Below the pieces are notes generated by a model, which had not been told where the DNA came from, did not search any database, and saw only the letters and a list, made by a program, of their open reading frames with translations. Position numbers and translations under genes: made by a program. This document shows, in pieces, positions 18,514 through 28,354 of a DNA stretch of 64,000 nt (position 1 is the stretch's first letter; every line of letters starts with the position of its first letter). The stretch is taken from positions 33,479-97,478 of the forward strand of contig NZ_QCZG01000009.1 in NCBI RefSeq assembly GCF_003097615.1, given 5' to 3'. The stretch is from Pueribacillus theae. Lineage in GTDB: Bacteria > Bacillota > Bacilli > Bacillales > UBA6769.

Positions 18514-19170
18514 TCAAGATAATAATCCTTTTTTACGCAATGCCAATTGACGTTCGAAACAATAGCGTATAATAGCTTGTCTGTCTTTTTCTTCAATGTC
18601 TTCAAATTTAAAGGAGCCTTTTTTTCGATTATTATCTTCTGATATTCTGACAACTGAGCAGGTTTGTTGAAAATGCATCCGATCGCCACATTGAAATGGC
18701 AAGGTGAATGCGCACTGTATTTTCACATCATTTGAAAGATCATGTTTTTCCGGCAGAAGGACGCTAAGCCCACCGCCGCTAATATCGAGTGTTATCGATT
18801 CGAATGTTGGAAATTCTTCATTCATTGCACTTACTTCAACTTTTATTTGTGCTTCCACTCTCACATAGGAACGCCTCTGAATACGGATGAATTCATCTTT
18901 AGGAGGCAAGCTTAACTCAAACATTAAGATTTTTTCTTTTTTTCTGCCAATAATCTTTGTCTGAAACTTGTAGGCCGTTTTATTCTTTGAAACAAATTTC
19001 GCATTGCATGTAAGCCCTATCAAAAAAACTCCATCAGTATTTGTGGAATCATTGGTCGGCAAACTAATAAAAATTGAATGCTCGCCTACATCCACTACTT
19101 TAGACCTGAATTTCTTGGAATCCTCATTGAAATTCGGCTCTAATTCAATTACATCTCCAATTTCAAGCAC
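18514..19170 (-). CDS. ypfA: PilZ-domain cyclic-di-GMP receptor (YpfA/DgrA)
   Basis: YpfA binds cyclic di-GMP and, in B. subtilis, lowers motility when bound. The 218 aa product has an N-terminal YcgR-like domain (about 1-90) and a PilZ domain. The ligand motif RRSYVRVEA is near residue 91 and the second motif DISGGGLSVLLP is near residue 130. The start codon is preceded by GGAGGGGG. It lies between ypeB and cmk as in B. subtilis. Confidence 0.9.
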   Translation of the reverse strand: MLEIGDVIELEPNFNEDSKKFRSKVVDVGEHSIFISLPTNDSTNTDGVFLIGLTCNAKFVSKNKTAYKFQTKIIGRKKEKILMFELSLPPKDEFIRIQRRSYVRVEAQIKVEVSAMNEEFPTFESITLDISGGGLSVLLPEKHDLSNDVKIQCAFTLPFQCGDRMHFQQTCSVVRISEDNNRKKGSFKFEDIEEKDRQAIIRYCFERQLALRKKGLLS

Positions 19171-19230
19171 TTTATACCCCCTCCTAAATTACTAATATTC
19201 TACATTAAAATTCATTTAAATGAAATATAA

Positions 19231-19269
19231 AAACCTCCAAAGGAAGATGATCATCTTTCCTGTGGAGGT
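19231..19269 (-). terminator. sleB-ypeB terminator
   Basis: ACCTCC/GGAGGT (19233-19238 and 19264-19269), with inner pairing of GGAA.GATGATCATC, is followed by TTTTTA on the minus strand. Confidence 0.75.
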
Positions 19270-19278
19270 GTTAATCTT

Positions 19279-20625
19279 TTATGAACTGTAAAGTGGTTCC
19301 GCTTCTTTAAGTTTCTCTACTTTTTCTTCTTCTCCATTCGAGGCGTTTATAAAAATTCGATAGGTATCATCTCCCATAGTACCTAAAAATTCGTAGCAAA
19401 GTACTTCTTGTTTAAGTTCATTTTCAATTAATGACATTCTTTCTTCTTGAACTTTTAAGTTGGGATTAACACTTTTCCTTGCTTCATCAATCGATATTTT
19501 CTCTGAAGGAAATTTTCTTTCTTTATGGGAAGATAAATATTTCATTCCTTCATAGCCTACAATTGATCCGTCATCAAGCGCCACTTTTATTATAACGGAG
19601 TCAGGATAAACGAGAATGTTATCTTGGCTATGCACAAACGTAAAGACCCCTACATGATCGAATTGATTGCTTTCGGTTAAAACCATATTTTTAAATCCAT
19701 GCTTTTTCAAATAATTAGCAGCCCGCTTTGATGCATCATTTAAGCCAATTTTATTTTCTGCGACATTACGATTGTTTAACATCCATAACGGATGGCCGCC
19801 TTTTTTCGAAATATCCATATAGACAGCCTCGTCTTTGCCTGAACCATTTACTGTTACATTATATGCAGCGTATTCAGAGTCATTATTCGTAGCATTAACT
19901 TTCATATTTGCAGATGAATCAAGGTTTAAAAACCTTTTTGCAATATCTTTCGCATCGTTTGCAGAGATTTTTTCCCCGGTCAGTTTTTTATTAAGTTTTT
20001 CCTCTTTTTTAAGGTCATTGTTCTTGCCTGGCCCCCAATCGACCTCTGTGTAGCCTTCCACATTTTTTTCAACGGTTTGGAATCCATCGATAATCGTATT
20101 GTCCATTGGTTGTTTTTCTGAAGCAAGCGCAAGATCCACGTCCATCCAGCGGAGGTTATTTTCCAATGCAATCGATTGAACTTTCCTTAATTCTTGTTTT
20201 ATTTCTCCAGAGTTTTTATAAAGCTTTTTCAAAGTCTTCATTTCTTCATCAGAAAGAGGTTCCTTGTCCAGGTCGCGAACGGCGACACGGTAAGAGAAAT
20301 CCCCGATATTTGATAAAAATTCCTCTGTTTTATTAAAAGGCAACAAAGCGAGCGGCAGTTGGCCAACATCACCCCGCGCTTCTGATGTGATGCGCCAAAC
20401 TTCCGCGAGTGATGGTGAAAGTTGTCTTCTTGAATTCATCGCCAATGTTGAACCGATCTCTTCGTTCAATTGATCAATACGGTATGTTAGTTGGTGAAAA
20501 GCCCGCTGGTAGTTATTTTCAGAATGGGTTAAAATTGCATTTTTTTCTTGGTGTTCAGTGTAGCCCCAATATCCAGTGGCGACTGTCGCGACAGCTAAAA
20601 GCCCGATTAAAATTGAACGTATCAA
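19279..20625 (-). CDS. ypeB: Germination protein YpeB
   Basis: YpeB protects and localises the cortex-lytic enzyme SleB in the dormant spore. The 448 aa product begins with an uncleaved membrane anchor or signal segment (MIRSILIGLLAVATVATGYWGY). A long helical N-terminal domain follows. The C-terminal half holds three PepSY-type repeats (near residues 210-280, 285-360 and 370-435). It is 14 bases downstream of sleB on the same strand, the standard bicistronic arrangement. Confidence 0.95.
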   Translation of the reverse strand: MIRSILIGLLAVATVATGYWGYTEHQEKNAILTHSENNYQRAFHQLTYRIDQLNEEIGSTLAMNSRRQLSPSLAEVWRITSEARGDVGQLPLALLPFNKTEEFLSNIGDFSYRVAVRDLDKEPLSDEEMKTLKKLYKNSGEIKQELRKVQSIALENNLRWMDVDLALASEKQPMDNTIIDGFQTVEKNVEGYTEVDWGPGKNNDLKKEEKLNKKLTGEKISANDAKDIAKRFLNLDSSANMKVNATNNDSEYAAYNVTVNGSGKDEAVYMDISKKGGHPLWMLNNRNVAENKIGLNDASKRAANYLKKHGFKNMVLTESNQFDHVGVFTFVHSQDNILVYPDSVIIKVALDDGSIVGYEGMKYLSSHKERKFPSEKISIDEARKSVNPNLKVQEERMSLIENELKQEVLCYEFLGTMGDDTYRIFINASNGEEEKVEKLKEAEPLYSS

Positions 20626-20639
20626 AGTAACACCTCCTA

Positions 20640-21548
20640 TTAATGTGCAAAGATATGTTTACCAATCTTCATGGCTTGAGGCCTTGTCCAGATCCAACCC
20701 GATGTTGCCGTGTCTGGGTTAAAATAGTAAAGAGCGCCCCCAGTCGGATCCCATCCGTTAATGGCATCGATAACTGCCTTTCTTGAAGTCTCATTCGGCT
20801 CAAGCCAAATTTGTCCGTCTGCAACTGCCGTAAAAGCTCTCGGTTCGAATATTACTCCTGATACATCATTCGGGAATGATGGGCTCTCAATCCTGTTCAG
20901 AATAACAGCAGCAACGGCAACTTGGCCAATATAAGGCTCTCCTCTTGCTTCCCCATGCACAGCATTCGACATTAATTTAATGTCATTATTTGAGAAGCCT
21001 TTCGGTGTGCTGACTGATTTCTGGACTTTAGGCTGTTGTGCTTTCTGTTGATTCTGTTGTTGATTTTGCTGTTGGTTTTGTTGCTTATTTTGTTGCTGTT
21101 TATTCTGCTGTTTCGGCTGGCTTGTTTGCCCTTGTTGATTTTTTGTGTCCTTCTTTACTTGTGTTTCATTTCTAGGTTGTCCGCCGTAATGTTTCGGCGT
21201 ATTCCCTTTTTCCAAATTCCCTTTTACATAGTCCTTATCATACTTGGTCACTTGCAAAAGCTTATTTTTCATTTTTTGCCCGACAAGCCCATCAACCTTA
21301 AGGCCAAATTCATATTGAAAGTTGCGCACAGCCCAATACGTACGCCATCCAAATACGCCATCGATTGCCCCGTTATAAAATCCAATGTATTGAAGCCTTG
21401 CCTGCAACTCAATAACATCATCGCCGACCGCTCCTTGCTGAATGACTTGCTCTGAAAAGGCTTTGGTATCTTTCGCATCCATTGCAAAGCAAGCGGCAAT
21501 AAGAAAACAAGCGAGGAGCGTTTTTAAAGTTAAATGAGAACGATTCAT
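20640..21548 (-). CDS. sleB: Spore cortex-lytic enzyme SleB
   Basis: SleB is a lytic transglycosylase that degrades muramic-lactam cortex during germination. The 302 aa precursor has a signal peptide (about residues 1-31). A peptidoglycan-binding domain follows (VIELQARLQYIGFYNGAIDGVFGW, about 38-98). After an unusual Gln/Asn-rich linker (about 130-182) comes the hydrolase-2 catalytic domain (NAVHGEARGEPYIGQVAVAAV, with its active-site Glu near residue 205). The linker is encoded by short imperfect CAA/CAG/AAT repeats at about 21030-21135. It is co-transcribed with ypeB. Confidence 0.96.
   Translation of the reverse strand: MNRSHLTLKTLLACFLIAACFAMDAKDTKAFSEQVIQQGAVGDDVIELQARLQYIGFYNGAIDGVFGWRTYWAVRNFQYEFGLKVDGLVGQKMKNKLLQVTKYDKDYVKGNLEKGNTPKHYGGQPRNETQVKKDTKNQQGQTSQPKQQNKQQQNKQQNQQQNQQQNQQKAQQPKVQKSVSTPKGFSNNDIKLMSNAVHGEARGEPYIGQVAVAAVILNRIESPSFPNDVSGVIFEPRAFTAVADGQIWLEPNETSRKAVIDAINGWDPTGGALYYFNPDTATSGWIWTRPQAMKIGKHIFAH
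21030..21135. repeat. Short tandem repeats coding the SleB Gln/Asn linker
   Basis: The coding strand repeats units such as CAACAGAAT and CAACAAAAC, giving alternating Gln and Asn with some Lys. Such repeats can change copy number by slippage; units are multiples of three, so the frame would survive. Confidence 0.6.
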
Positions 21549-21687
21549 CGAAAATTCCTCCCTGTTGACGTTCTTTTAAATGTTGGTCTCCAAAATAAAA
21601 CAGCTTTTGGCATTCCATTTTGCAAACAGCCTCTTTGATTGACTACTCGTATTTTTCGTCAGGCAAGAATTTTTATGCAAAAAAAAC

Positions 21688-21722
21688 AAAAAAGAACCAC
21701 TGCCAGCAATTGGCAGTGGTTC
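21688..21722 (-). terminator. metH terminator
   Basis: A 12-bp stem GAACCACTGCCA/TGGCAGTGGTTC with a 5-nt loop is followed by TTTTTTG on the minus strand, just after the metH stop. Confidence 0.9.
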
Positions 21723-21726
21723 ACCA

Positions 21727-24700
21727 TCAATCAGTTTGGACATTGAAGTAGCGGCCTTCTGGGTGTGCGAAGACCATTGCGGTGACAGAAGCTTCAGGTT
21801 CCATCATGTAGCCATCTGTTAATTGAATTCCAATTTCTTCGGGCTTCATCAAGCGAAATAACTTCGCTTGATCTTCCAGATTCGGGCAGGCAGGATAGCC
21901 GTACGAAACGCGGATGCCTTGGTATTTAGCCGAAAAACGATCTTGCATTGTCATTGCAGTCGGATCTGGGATGCCCCATTGATCCCTCATTAATTCATGC
22001 GTCCTTTCAGCCAATCCTTCCGCAAGTTCCAAGGCGAGTGCCTGGACCGCATGGCTTTTCAGAAACTCACCGTCGCGTTTTAGCTGTTCGCTGTATTCTC
22101 TTATCCCTTTACCTGCTGTGACTGCCAGAAAACCAACGTAATCTTTTTTGTCATCGCGAAGGAAGTCAGCTAGGCAAAGATAAGGCGCTTTGTTTTGTCT
22201 AGGAAAGGTAAACGTTTCAATCACTTTGCTGTGATCGTCCGGGTCAAAAATATAAATAGTGTCTTTTTCCGATTTCGCCGGAAAAAATTGGTACATCGCA
22301 TTGGCGGTAATCAGCTGTTTTTCTTCTCCTTCGTTAAATAGCTCATCTATCAATTCTTTTAATTGTAAGGTTCTTTCATCTTTTTCTTCAAGCAGGCGAC
22401 TCACTTTACCTTTTACGCCTAAGTGTCTGCCAAGAAGCATTTGCATGTTCACATAAGGCTTCACATGCTGCAAAGGAATGTTTCTAATAATATGTTTCTT
22501 CAAATCAATTGGCTGATAAACATCAGCTTTTTGAACATTCGATCTTTCTGGTATTGGTTCTGCAACAACTTGGACAGTTGCCCTTTGCCTTTCATCCGCT
22601 CGTTTCTCGTTTATTGCTTCAGCTAATTTTTGCCGTGATTCAGGATCGGCGAGTTTATTTGCAAGTTCAAGCCCATCCATTGCATCTTTTGCAAACAAAA
22701 CGAGGCCGCCATACTCCGGTGCAATTTTTGTGTGTGTGAATTTTCGGCTTAATGCTGCTCCCCCGACAAGCACTGGGATGGAAATATTTGCTTCTTTTAA
22801 ATCTTTTACTGTTAAAACCATTTGCTGTGCTGATTTTACGAGAAGTCCCGATAATCCAATCGCATCGGGCTTTTCGCGTTTGTATGCTTCAATAAGTTCA
22901 GCAGGCGCCACCTTAATACCGAGGTTAACGATGTTAAAACCGTTATTTCCCAATATGATTTCAACGAGGTTTTTACCGATATCGTGGACATCGCCTTTAA
23001 CGGTCGCAAGCAATATTTTCCCTTTGCCTGTTTCATCACTCGCTTCCATAAATTGTTCCAGATACGAGACGGAAGCTTTCATCACTTCAGCGCTTTGTAA
23101 AACTTCGGCGACGATTAATTCATTTAAGTTAAACAGCCTGCCGACTTCTTCCATCCCGGCCATAAGCGGGCCATTTATAATATCGAGTGGTTTTTCGTAT
23201 TTTTTTAGGGCTTGCTCCAAATCTGGGATTAATCCTTCTTTAGAACCTTCGATAACGTAATTTGCGATTCGCTCCTCTAGTGTCAGATTTGAAGCTTGAA
23301 CTTTCTTTTCGACTTTCTTTTCCCGATAAAATGCAACAAATTCATCTAATGTTTCTTTGGATGTGTCGAATAACAATTTATCCGACATTTCTTTTTCTTT
23401 ATCAGGAATCGAAGCGTAGCGTTCAAGTTTTTCAGTATTAACGATCGCGTAATCCAACCCAGCTTTTGTACAGTGATAAAGATAAACGGCATTTAATACT
23501 TCTCTTCCCGCGGGTGGTATTCCAAACGAAACATTGCTTACACCAAGAATGGTTAAGCATTCTGGCATCGCTTCTTTTATTAGCCGGATGCCTTCTACCG
23601 TTTCTTTTGCTGCCCCGATATATTGCTCATCGCCTGTACCTACTGGGAAGACGAGCGGATCAAAAATGAGGTCGCTTGGACGTAATCCATATTTATTTAC
23701 AAGTAAATCATAAGAGCGTTTGGCAACTTCGAGCTTTCGTTCAGCTGTTACAGCCATTCCTTGTTCATCAATGGTTCCAACAACAACAGCGGCACCAAAT
23801 TTTTTGATTAAAGGAACGACTTTTTCAAAGCGTTCTTCTCCATCTTCAAGGTTAATTGAATTAATAATTGCTTTTCCTTGCGAGTACGTAAGCGCCTTTT
23901 CGATGACATTTTCATCTGTCGAATCAATCATGAGCGGCACTTTTACTTTATTAATGACTTGGCTTAGGAAAGCCTCCATATCTTCCAGTTCATCGCGATC
24001 CGGGTTTGCGAGGCAAATATCAATGACATGTGCGCCCTTTTTTACTTGCGCCCTTGCAATTTCAGATGCTTCTTCGTATTGCCCTTCTGTGATTAGCCTT
24101 TTAAATTTACGGGAGCCAATGACATTCGTTCTTTCTCCAACGAAAAGCGGCCTCATTGATTCATCATAGCTTAACGGCTCAATCCCTGACACATGGTGGC
24201 CTTGATTCGTATTTTTACGGCGTGGTTCGTATTCTTTCATGGTATCCGCGATTGCCCGGATATGTTCAGGAGTTGTGCCGCAGCAGCCGCCTACAAGATT
24301 CAGCCAGCCTTCATGCGCAAAACCTTCCAGTTTTAATGCAAGCGACCGTGGGGATTCATGGTAGTTTCCTTCTTCGTCAGGCAATCCCGCATTTGGATAG
24401 CAGCTTACATTTGTTTTTGACAATTCACTAAGGGAACGCAAGTGATCACGCATAAATTCAGGGCCTGTTGCACAGTTTAACCCTACAGCAATCGGATTCA
24501 TATGTTCGATTGATATATAAAAAGCTTCAATGCTTTGTCCGGCAAGCGTCGTGCCCATCGGTTCAATTGTACCGGAAATGATAAGCGGCAGTTTTTTTCC
24601 TACCCTCTTAAAAGCTTTTTCAATCCCAAGATACGCGGCTTTTACATTCCGTACATCCTGGCTTGTTTCCAAAAGAAGCAAATCGGCACCGCCGCTAATT

Positions 24701-25152
24701 AATCCGGCTGCCTGTTCTTCGTAAGCATCTGTCAACGCTTCAAACGTTGTGCCGCCAGTTACCGATAATGCTTTCGTTGTCGGCCCCATTGCTCCTGCGA
24801 CAAACCGTGGCCATTCATCAGTTGACCACGAGGCTGCAGCTTCTTTCGCTAATTTGGCTGCCACCTCATTAATTTCAAACGCTTTATAACCGAAATCGTA
24901 ATCATCCAATACGATACTCGTTGCCCCGAATGTATTAGTTGAGATAATGTCTGCACCGGCAGCCAAATAATCATTATGGATTTTTTTAATAACATCTGGT
25001 GCTGTGAGAACAAGATTTTCGTTACAGCCTTCGAGTTCTTCGCCTCCAAAGTCTTCAGCGGACAAGTTGGCCGCCTGCAGCATTGTTCCCATGGCACCGT
25101 CCATAATCATAATTTTTTTCTGTAATTGTTCTTCTATTAAAGTTTGAGACAT
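21727..25152 (-). CDS. metH: Cobalamin-dependent methionine synthase
   Basis: MetH moves the methyl group of 5-methyltetrahydrofolate to homocysteine through cob(I)alamin. The 1141 aa product has four modules. The homocysteine/zinc domain covers about 1-310, with GLNCATG and GGCCGTTPEHI supplying the zinc Cys residues. The pterin-binding domain is about 345-600. The cobalamin module is about 640-870, with the axial His in GDVHDIGKN near residue 725. The SAM reactivation domain is about 890-1141, with RVSYGYPACPN. It is last in the SAM-riboswitch-controlled metI-yitJ-metH operon. Confidence 0.96.
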   Translation of the reverse strand: MSQTLIEEQLQKKIMIMDGAMGTMLQAANLSAEDFGGEELEGCNENLVLTAPDVIKKIHNDYLAAGADIISTNTFGATSIVLDDYDFGYKAFEINEVAAKLAKEAAASWSTDEWPRFVAGAMGPTTKALSVTGGTTFEALTDAYEEQAAGLISGGADLLLLETSQDVRNVKAAYLGIEKAFKRVGKKLPLIISGTIEPMGTTLAGQSIEAFYISIEHMNPIAVGLNCATGPEFMRDHLRSLSELSKTNVSCYPNAGLPDEEGNYHESPRSLALKLEGFAHEGWLNLVGGCCGTTPEHIRAIADTMKEYEPRRKNTNQGHHVSGIEPLSYDESMRPLFVGERTNVIGSRKFKRLITEGQYEEASEIARAQVKKGAHVIDICLANPDRDELEDMEAFLSQVINKVKVPLMIDSTDENVIEKALTYSQGKAIINSINLEDGEERFEKVVPLIKKFGAAVVVGTIDEQGMAVTAERKLEVAKRSYDLLVNKYGLRPSDLIFDPLVFPVGTGDEQYIGAAKETVEGIRLIKEAMPECLTILGVSNVSFGIPPAGREVLNAVYLYHCTKAGLDYAIVNTEKLERYASIPDKEKEMSDKLLFDTSKETLDEFVAFYREKKVEKKVQASNLTLEERIANYVIEGSKEGLIPDLEQALKKYEKPLDIINGPLMAGMEEVGRLFNLNELIVAEVLQSAEVMKASVSYLEQFMEASDETGKGKILLATVKGDVHDIGKNLVEIILGNNGFNIVNLGIKVAPAELIEAYKREKPDAIGLSGLLVKSAQQMVLTVKDLKEANISIPVLVGGAALSRKFTHTKIAPEYGGLVLFAKDAMDGLELANKLADPESRQKLAEAINEKRADERQRATVQVVAEPIPERSNVQKADVYQPIDLKKHIIRNIPLQHVKPYVNMQMLLGRHLGVKGKVSRLLEEKDERTLQLKELIDELFNEGEEKQLITANAMYQFFPAKSEKDTIYIFDPDDHSKVIETFTFPRQNKAPYLCLADFLRDDKKDYVGFLAVTAGKGIREYSEQLKRDGEFLKSHAVQALALELAEGLAERTHELMRDQWGIPDPTAMTMQDRFSAKYQGIRVSYGYPACPNLEDQAKLFRLMKPEEIGIQLTDGYMMEPEASVTAMVFAHPEGRYFNVQTD

Positions 25153-25174
25153 AATGGTCTCCCCCCTCCGTTAC

Positions 25175-27016
25175 TTAAACCGGCGTTGTCACATTTTGAA
25201 TTTTCGCCTTTTCATAAATATATTCTGTAAGCGGCACAGTCAGATCATAGCGTAAAAATGGTGTAATTAAGTAAATCCCATTAAAATATTGCAGTGCCGT
25301 ATCGATTAAAGATTTCGATAAGTCAATTGAAGTTGCAAAAGCTTTCTCTTTGTCATCGCCGCAGCGTGCCATTAACTCACGCGCCTGGTCTGACAATTGG
25401 ATGCCCGGTACCTCATGGTGTAGAAACTCAGCATTTTTTGAACTTGTTAGCGGCATGATTCCGATATAGATCGGTGCGTTTAAATGCTTCGTCGCTTCGT
25501 ACGTTTCGATAATTTTCTCTTCGCTGAAAAGCGGCTGTGTCATAAAATAATCTGCGCCACAGGCAATTTTTTTCTCTAATCTTTTGACAGATTTATCGAC
25601 GTGCCGAACGTTAGGATTAAATGCTCCTGCAATTGAAAAGTTCGTTTTTTGCCCAAGGGACTGTCCGGAAAATGAAATCCCTTCGTTCATTTGTTTAATT
25701 AACCGAATCAAATCATAAGAAGCTAAATCATAGACAGATGTTGCTCCAGGGAAATTGCCGAGTTTTGTCGGATCACCTGTAACAGCAAGCAATTGATCAA
25801 TTCCAAGAGTATGAAGACCGAGCAAGTGTGATTGCAAGCCAATTAAATTTCGATCCCGGCATGTAACGTGTAAAAGCGGCCTGGCATTTACTTCTTGTTT
25901 GATGCGAATGCCCATCGCCAAATTACTTATCCTTGGCTGTGCAAGTGAATTGTCTGCCAAAGTGATGGCATCGGCCCCAGCCTTTTTAAGCGCATGCGCG
26001 CCAGTCAAATAGTTGTCTGTTGAAAGCTTTCTTGGTGAATCAAGCTCCACAATGACGGAAACCCGCTCTTTCGCTATTTCATGCAATGGTTTTTCCTTCA
26101 CTTGTTTTTCTTCAATTGGAACAACTTTCATTCTTTGGCGTACCTCTTTTTTGCTGATCGGCTTCAACCCATCCAGGCCGCGGGAAATCGCTTCAATATG
26201 TTCCGGCGTAGTTCCGCAGCAGCCTCCGATGAGCCTAACCCCTTGATTTCTAAGTTGCTTTGCAGCTTGTTCAAAATAAGCAGGATTCGTTTTGTAAACG
26301 AATTGATTATCGACTAGATCTGGCAGGCTTGCGTTTGGATAAGCAGAGAGATAAACATTTTCGGATAACTGAACGGATTCCAATGATTCTGTAAGATGGT
26401 GGGGCCCAAACCGGCAGTTTAATCCAATCACATGAGCACCAGCAGATTCTAATTGTTTAAAGGCTTCGTTCAAATCTGTGCCATCTTGTAACGTACTGAT
26501 TTCTTGCAGTGTTAATTGGGCAATGATTGGTAAATTCGTTTTTTCTTTTATCAATTTAATGACAAAAAGAAGTTCTTCCAAATCGTAAAATGTTTCAAGT
26601 AAAAAACCATCGAGTTTTTCTGTTAGCAATGCATTGAGCTGTTCAACGAACGCAAATGGGATATCTTCAGATGGAAAAGCATTTTGTTGAACCCCGGAAA
26701 TTCCGCCAATCGTTCCGACAACAAATGTCTCTTCTTTCGCAGCTTTTCGAGCAATCTGAACTGCTTTTTGATTGATTTCTTTAACTAAATTTTCGTAGCC
26801 GTAACGGGCTAGTTTTATCCGGTTTGCAGCATATGTATTCGTTTGAATCACATTTGCTCCGGCTTCTACATATGCTTTGTGAATGTTATAGATCTCCTCT
26901 TCATGCGTTATATTTAAGTGTTCAAAACAATGATCAATACCGTGTGAATATAAAAGAGTTCCCATTGCTCCATCACCAACGAGCAGCCCATCTTTCAATT
27001 TCTCAAGAAGCGACAT
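25175..27016 (-). CDS. yitJ: Bifunctional homocysteine methyltransferase / methylenetetrahydrofolate reductase
   Basis: This YitJ-type fusion of 613 aa pairs a homocysteine S-methyltransferase domain (about 1-290; zinc motif GGCCGTTPEHI near residue 268) with a MetF-like domain (about 315-605). The MetF-like part shows LLHVTCRDRN and AGADYFMTQPLF, which bind FAD and folate. It supplies 5-methyltetrahydrofolate to MetH next to it. B. subtilis YitJ (612 aa) has the same layout and is also under S-box control. The ATG has GAGGGGG upstream. Confidence 0.94.
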   Translation of the reverse strand: MSLLEKLKDGLLVGDGAMGTLLYSHGIDHCFEHLNITHEEEIYNIHKAYVEAGANVIQTNTYAANRIKLARYGYENLVKEINQKAVQIARKAAKEETFVVGTIGGISGVQQNAFPSEDIPFAFVEQLNALLTEKLDGFLLETFYDLEELLFVIKLIKEKTNLPIIAQLTLQEISTLQDGTDLNEAFKQLESAGAHVIGLNCRFGPHHLTESLESVQLSENVYLSAYPNASLPDLVDNQFVYKTNPAYFEQAAKQLRNQGVRLIGGCCGTTPEHIEAISRGLDGLKPISKKEVRQRMKVVPIEEKQVKEKPLHEIAKERVSVIVELDSPRKLSTDNYLTGAHALKKAGADAITLADNSLAQPRISNLAMGIRIKQEVNARPLLHVTCRDRNLIGLQSHLLGLHTLGIDQLLAVTGDPTKLGNFPGATSVYDLASYDLIRLIKQMNEGISFSGQSLGQKTNFSIAGAFNPNVRHVDKSVKRLEKKIACGADYFMTQPLFSEEKIIETYEATKHLNAPIYIGIMPLTSSKNAEFLHHEVPGIQLSDQARELMARCGDDKEKAFATSIDLSKSLIDTALQYFNGIYLITPFLRYDLTVPLTEYIYEKAKIQNVTTPV

Positions 27017-27044
27017 ACCTTTCCCCCTCTTTTCTTTTACCGTG

Positions 27045-28151
27045 TTAATTTTCTAAAGCAGTAAAATCCAACGCTTGATTCAAATCTCTTATTAAATCTT
27101 CCACATCTTCAATCCCGACTGAAAATCTTAAAAGACGGTTACAGACTCCAATTTCATTGCGTATTTCTGCCGGTACTTCACTATGTGTTTGGGTTGTTGG
27201 ATACGTAATAAAGCTTTCTACACCGCCTAGGCTTTCCGCAAAGGTAATGATTTCAAGCTTTCTTAAAAACGGATCCACCCAACTTGCATCTTTTACGCGA
27301 AATGATAACATGCCGCCTTTTCCCGGATAAAAAACATCTGTTATGCCTTCTCTGTTTTGCAAAAACTCTGCAATTGCTTTAGCATTTTGTTCATGTTTCT
27401 GCATTCTGAGTGCCAACGTTTTCATTCCCCGGAGTAGTAGCCATGAATCAAAGGCTCCTAAAGTAGCTCCAATCGCATTGTGATACTTTGCGATGTCATC
27501 AGACAGGCTTTTACCCTTTGTCACAATTAACCCCGCCAAGACATCATTATGCCCTCCTAAATATTTAGTGGCGCTGTGTACAACAATATCTGCCCCTTCT
27601 CGAATTGGTTGCTGAATAACGGGTGTGTAAAATGTATTATCAACGATCAAAAGTAAACCTTTCTCTTTTGCAAGCTTTGCGATTTCAGAAATATTGCATT
27701 CAAACATAAGGGGGTTTGTAGGGGTTTCTATAAAAATTGCCACTGTGTTTGATTGTATTTTTTTGGCAAACTGTTCATCACCGCCATGCACGTAATCAAA
27801 ATCAAGTCCCCATTTTTTCCATCCTTGTTCAAATAATCGGAAGGTTCCCCCATATAAATCTCTCGAAACAAGGATGTGGTCTCCTTTTTTAAACAACGAA
27901 AAAACAGTTTGTATAGCGGCCATCCCAGAGCTGCACGCAAACCCTTGATCCCCATCTTCAAGTTGGGCAATTCCATCTTCAAGAATTTGCCGCGTCGGAT
28001 TTGAAGTACGTGTGTAATCAAACCCAGTCGATTTTCCAAGCCCTTCATGACGAAAAGCTGTTGATAAGTAAATGGGCGCGCTTACTGCACCAGTGCGCTC
28101 TTCACTTCGATTCCCCAGTTGCGCCAAAATGGTTTCAATCTTTTTTGACAT
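27045..28151 (-). CDS. metI: Cystathionine gamma-synthase / O-acetylhomoserine thiolyase
   Basis: This PLP enzyme (368 aa) of the trans-sulfuration family joins activated homoserine to cysteine or sulfide. The PLP-binding Lys is in HSATKYLGGHNDV near residue 197, and YTRTSNPTR and CSSGMAAI are typical. I chose the ATG at 28151, preceded by GGGGGG, over one 15 bases earlier. It resembles B. subtilis MetI, which is normally followed by metC (cystathionine beta-lyase). Here the next gene is yitJ, so a beta-lyase must be elsewhere or replaced by direct sulfhydrylation. Confidence 0.88.
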   Translation of the reverse strand: MSKKIETILAQLGNRSEERTGAVSAPIYLSTAFRHEGLGKSTGFDYTRTSNPTRQILEDGIAQLEDGDQGFACSSGMAAIQTVFSLFKKGDHILVSRDLYGGTFRLFEQGWKKWGLDFDYVHGGDEQFAKKIQSNTVAIFIETPTNPLMFECNISEIAKLAKEKGLLLIVDNTFYTPVIQQPIREGADIVVHSATKYLGGHNDVLAGLIVTKGKSLSDDIAKYHNAIGATLGAFDSWLLLRGMKTLALRMQKHEQNAKAIAEFLQNREGITDVFYPGKGGMLSFRVKDASWVDPFLRKLEIITFAESLGGVESFITYPTTQTHSEVPAEIRNEIGVCNRLLRFSVGIEDVEDLIRDLNQALDFTALEN

Positions 28152-28174
28152 TGGCAATCCCCCCAAAAAAATAT

Positions 28175-28206
28175 TAAAAAAGCCTTCTTCAAATAAGAAG
28201 AAGGCT
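28175..28206 (-). terminator. SAM-riboswitch expression-platform terminator
   Basis: AGCCTTCTTC/GAAGAAGGCT with a 6-nt loop is followed by TTTTTTA on the minus strand, between the S-box aptamer and metI. Its formation would be favoured when SAM is bound. Confidence 0.88.
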
Positions 28207-28228
28207 GTTATAGACTCGTTCGCTCCTT

Positions 28229-28330
28229 CTTATCTTCCAAGTCACTAAAAGCTTGCTGGAATTAGCACCTTGCCTGCATGGCGGTTGCTGAGGTTTCTTC
28301 GGGCCAGTCCCTCCACCTCTCTTGATAAGA
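28229..28330 (-). promoter_or_regulatory. SAM-I (S-box) riboswitch
   Basis: Read on the minus strand, the P1 stem CTTATC (28324-28329) pairs with GATAAG (28229-28234). Between them lie the S-box signatures AGAGAGGTGGAGGGACTGGCCC, then GAAACCTCAGCAACC, GGCAAGGTGCTAATTCC and TGGAAGATAAG. The aptamer is followed by an attenuator hairpin before metI, so transcription of metI-yitJ-metH should fall when SAM is high. Confidence 0.96.
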
Positions 28331-28354
28331 AAATGATGATATTTTATTGAATTG

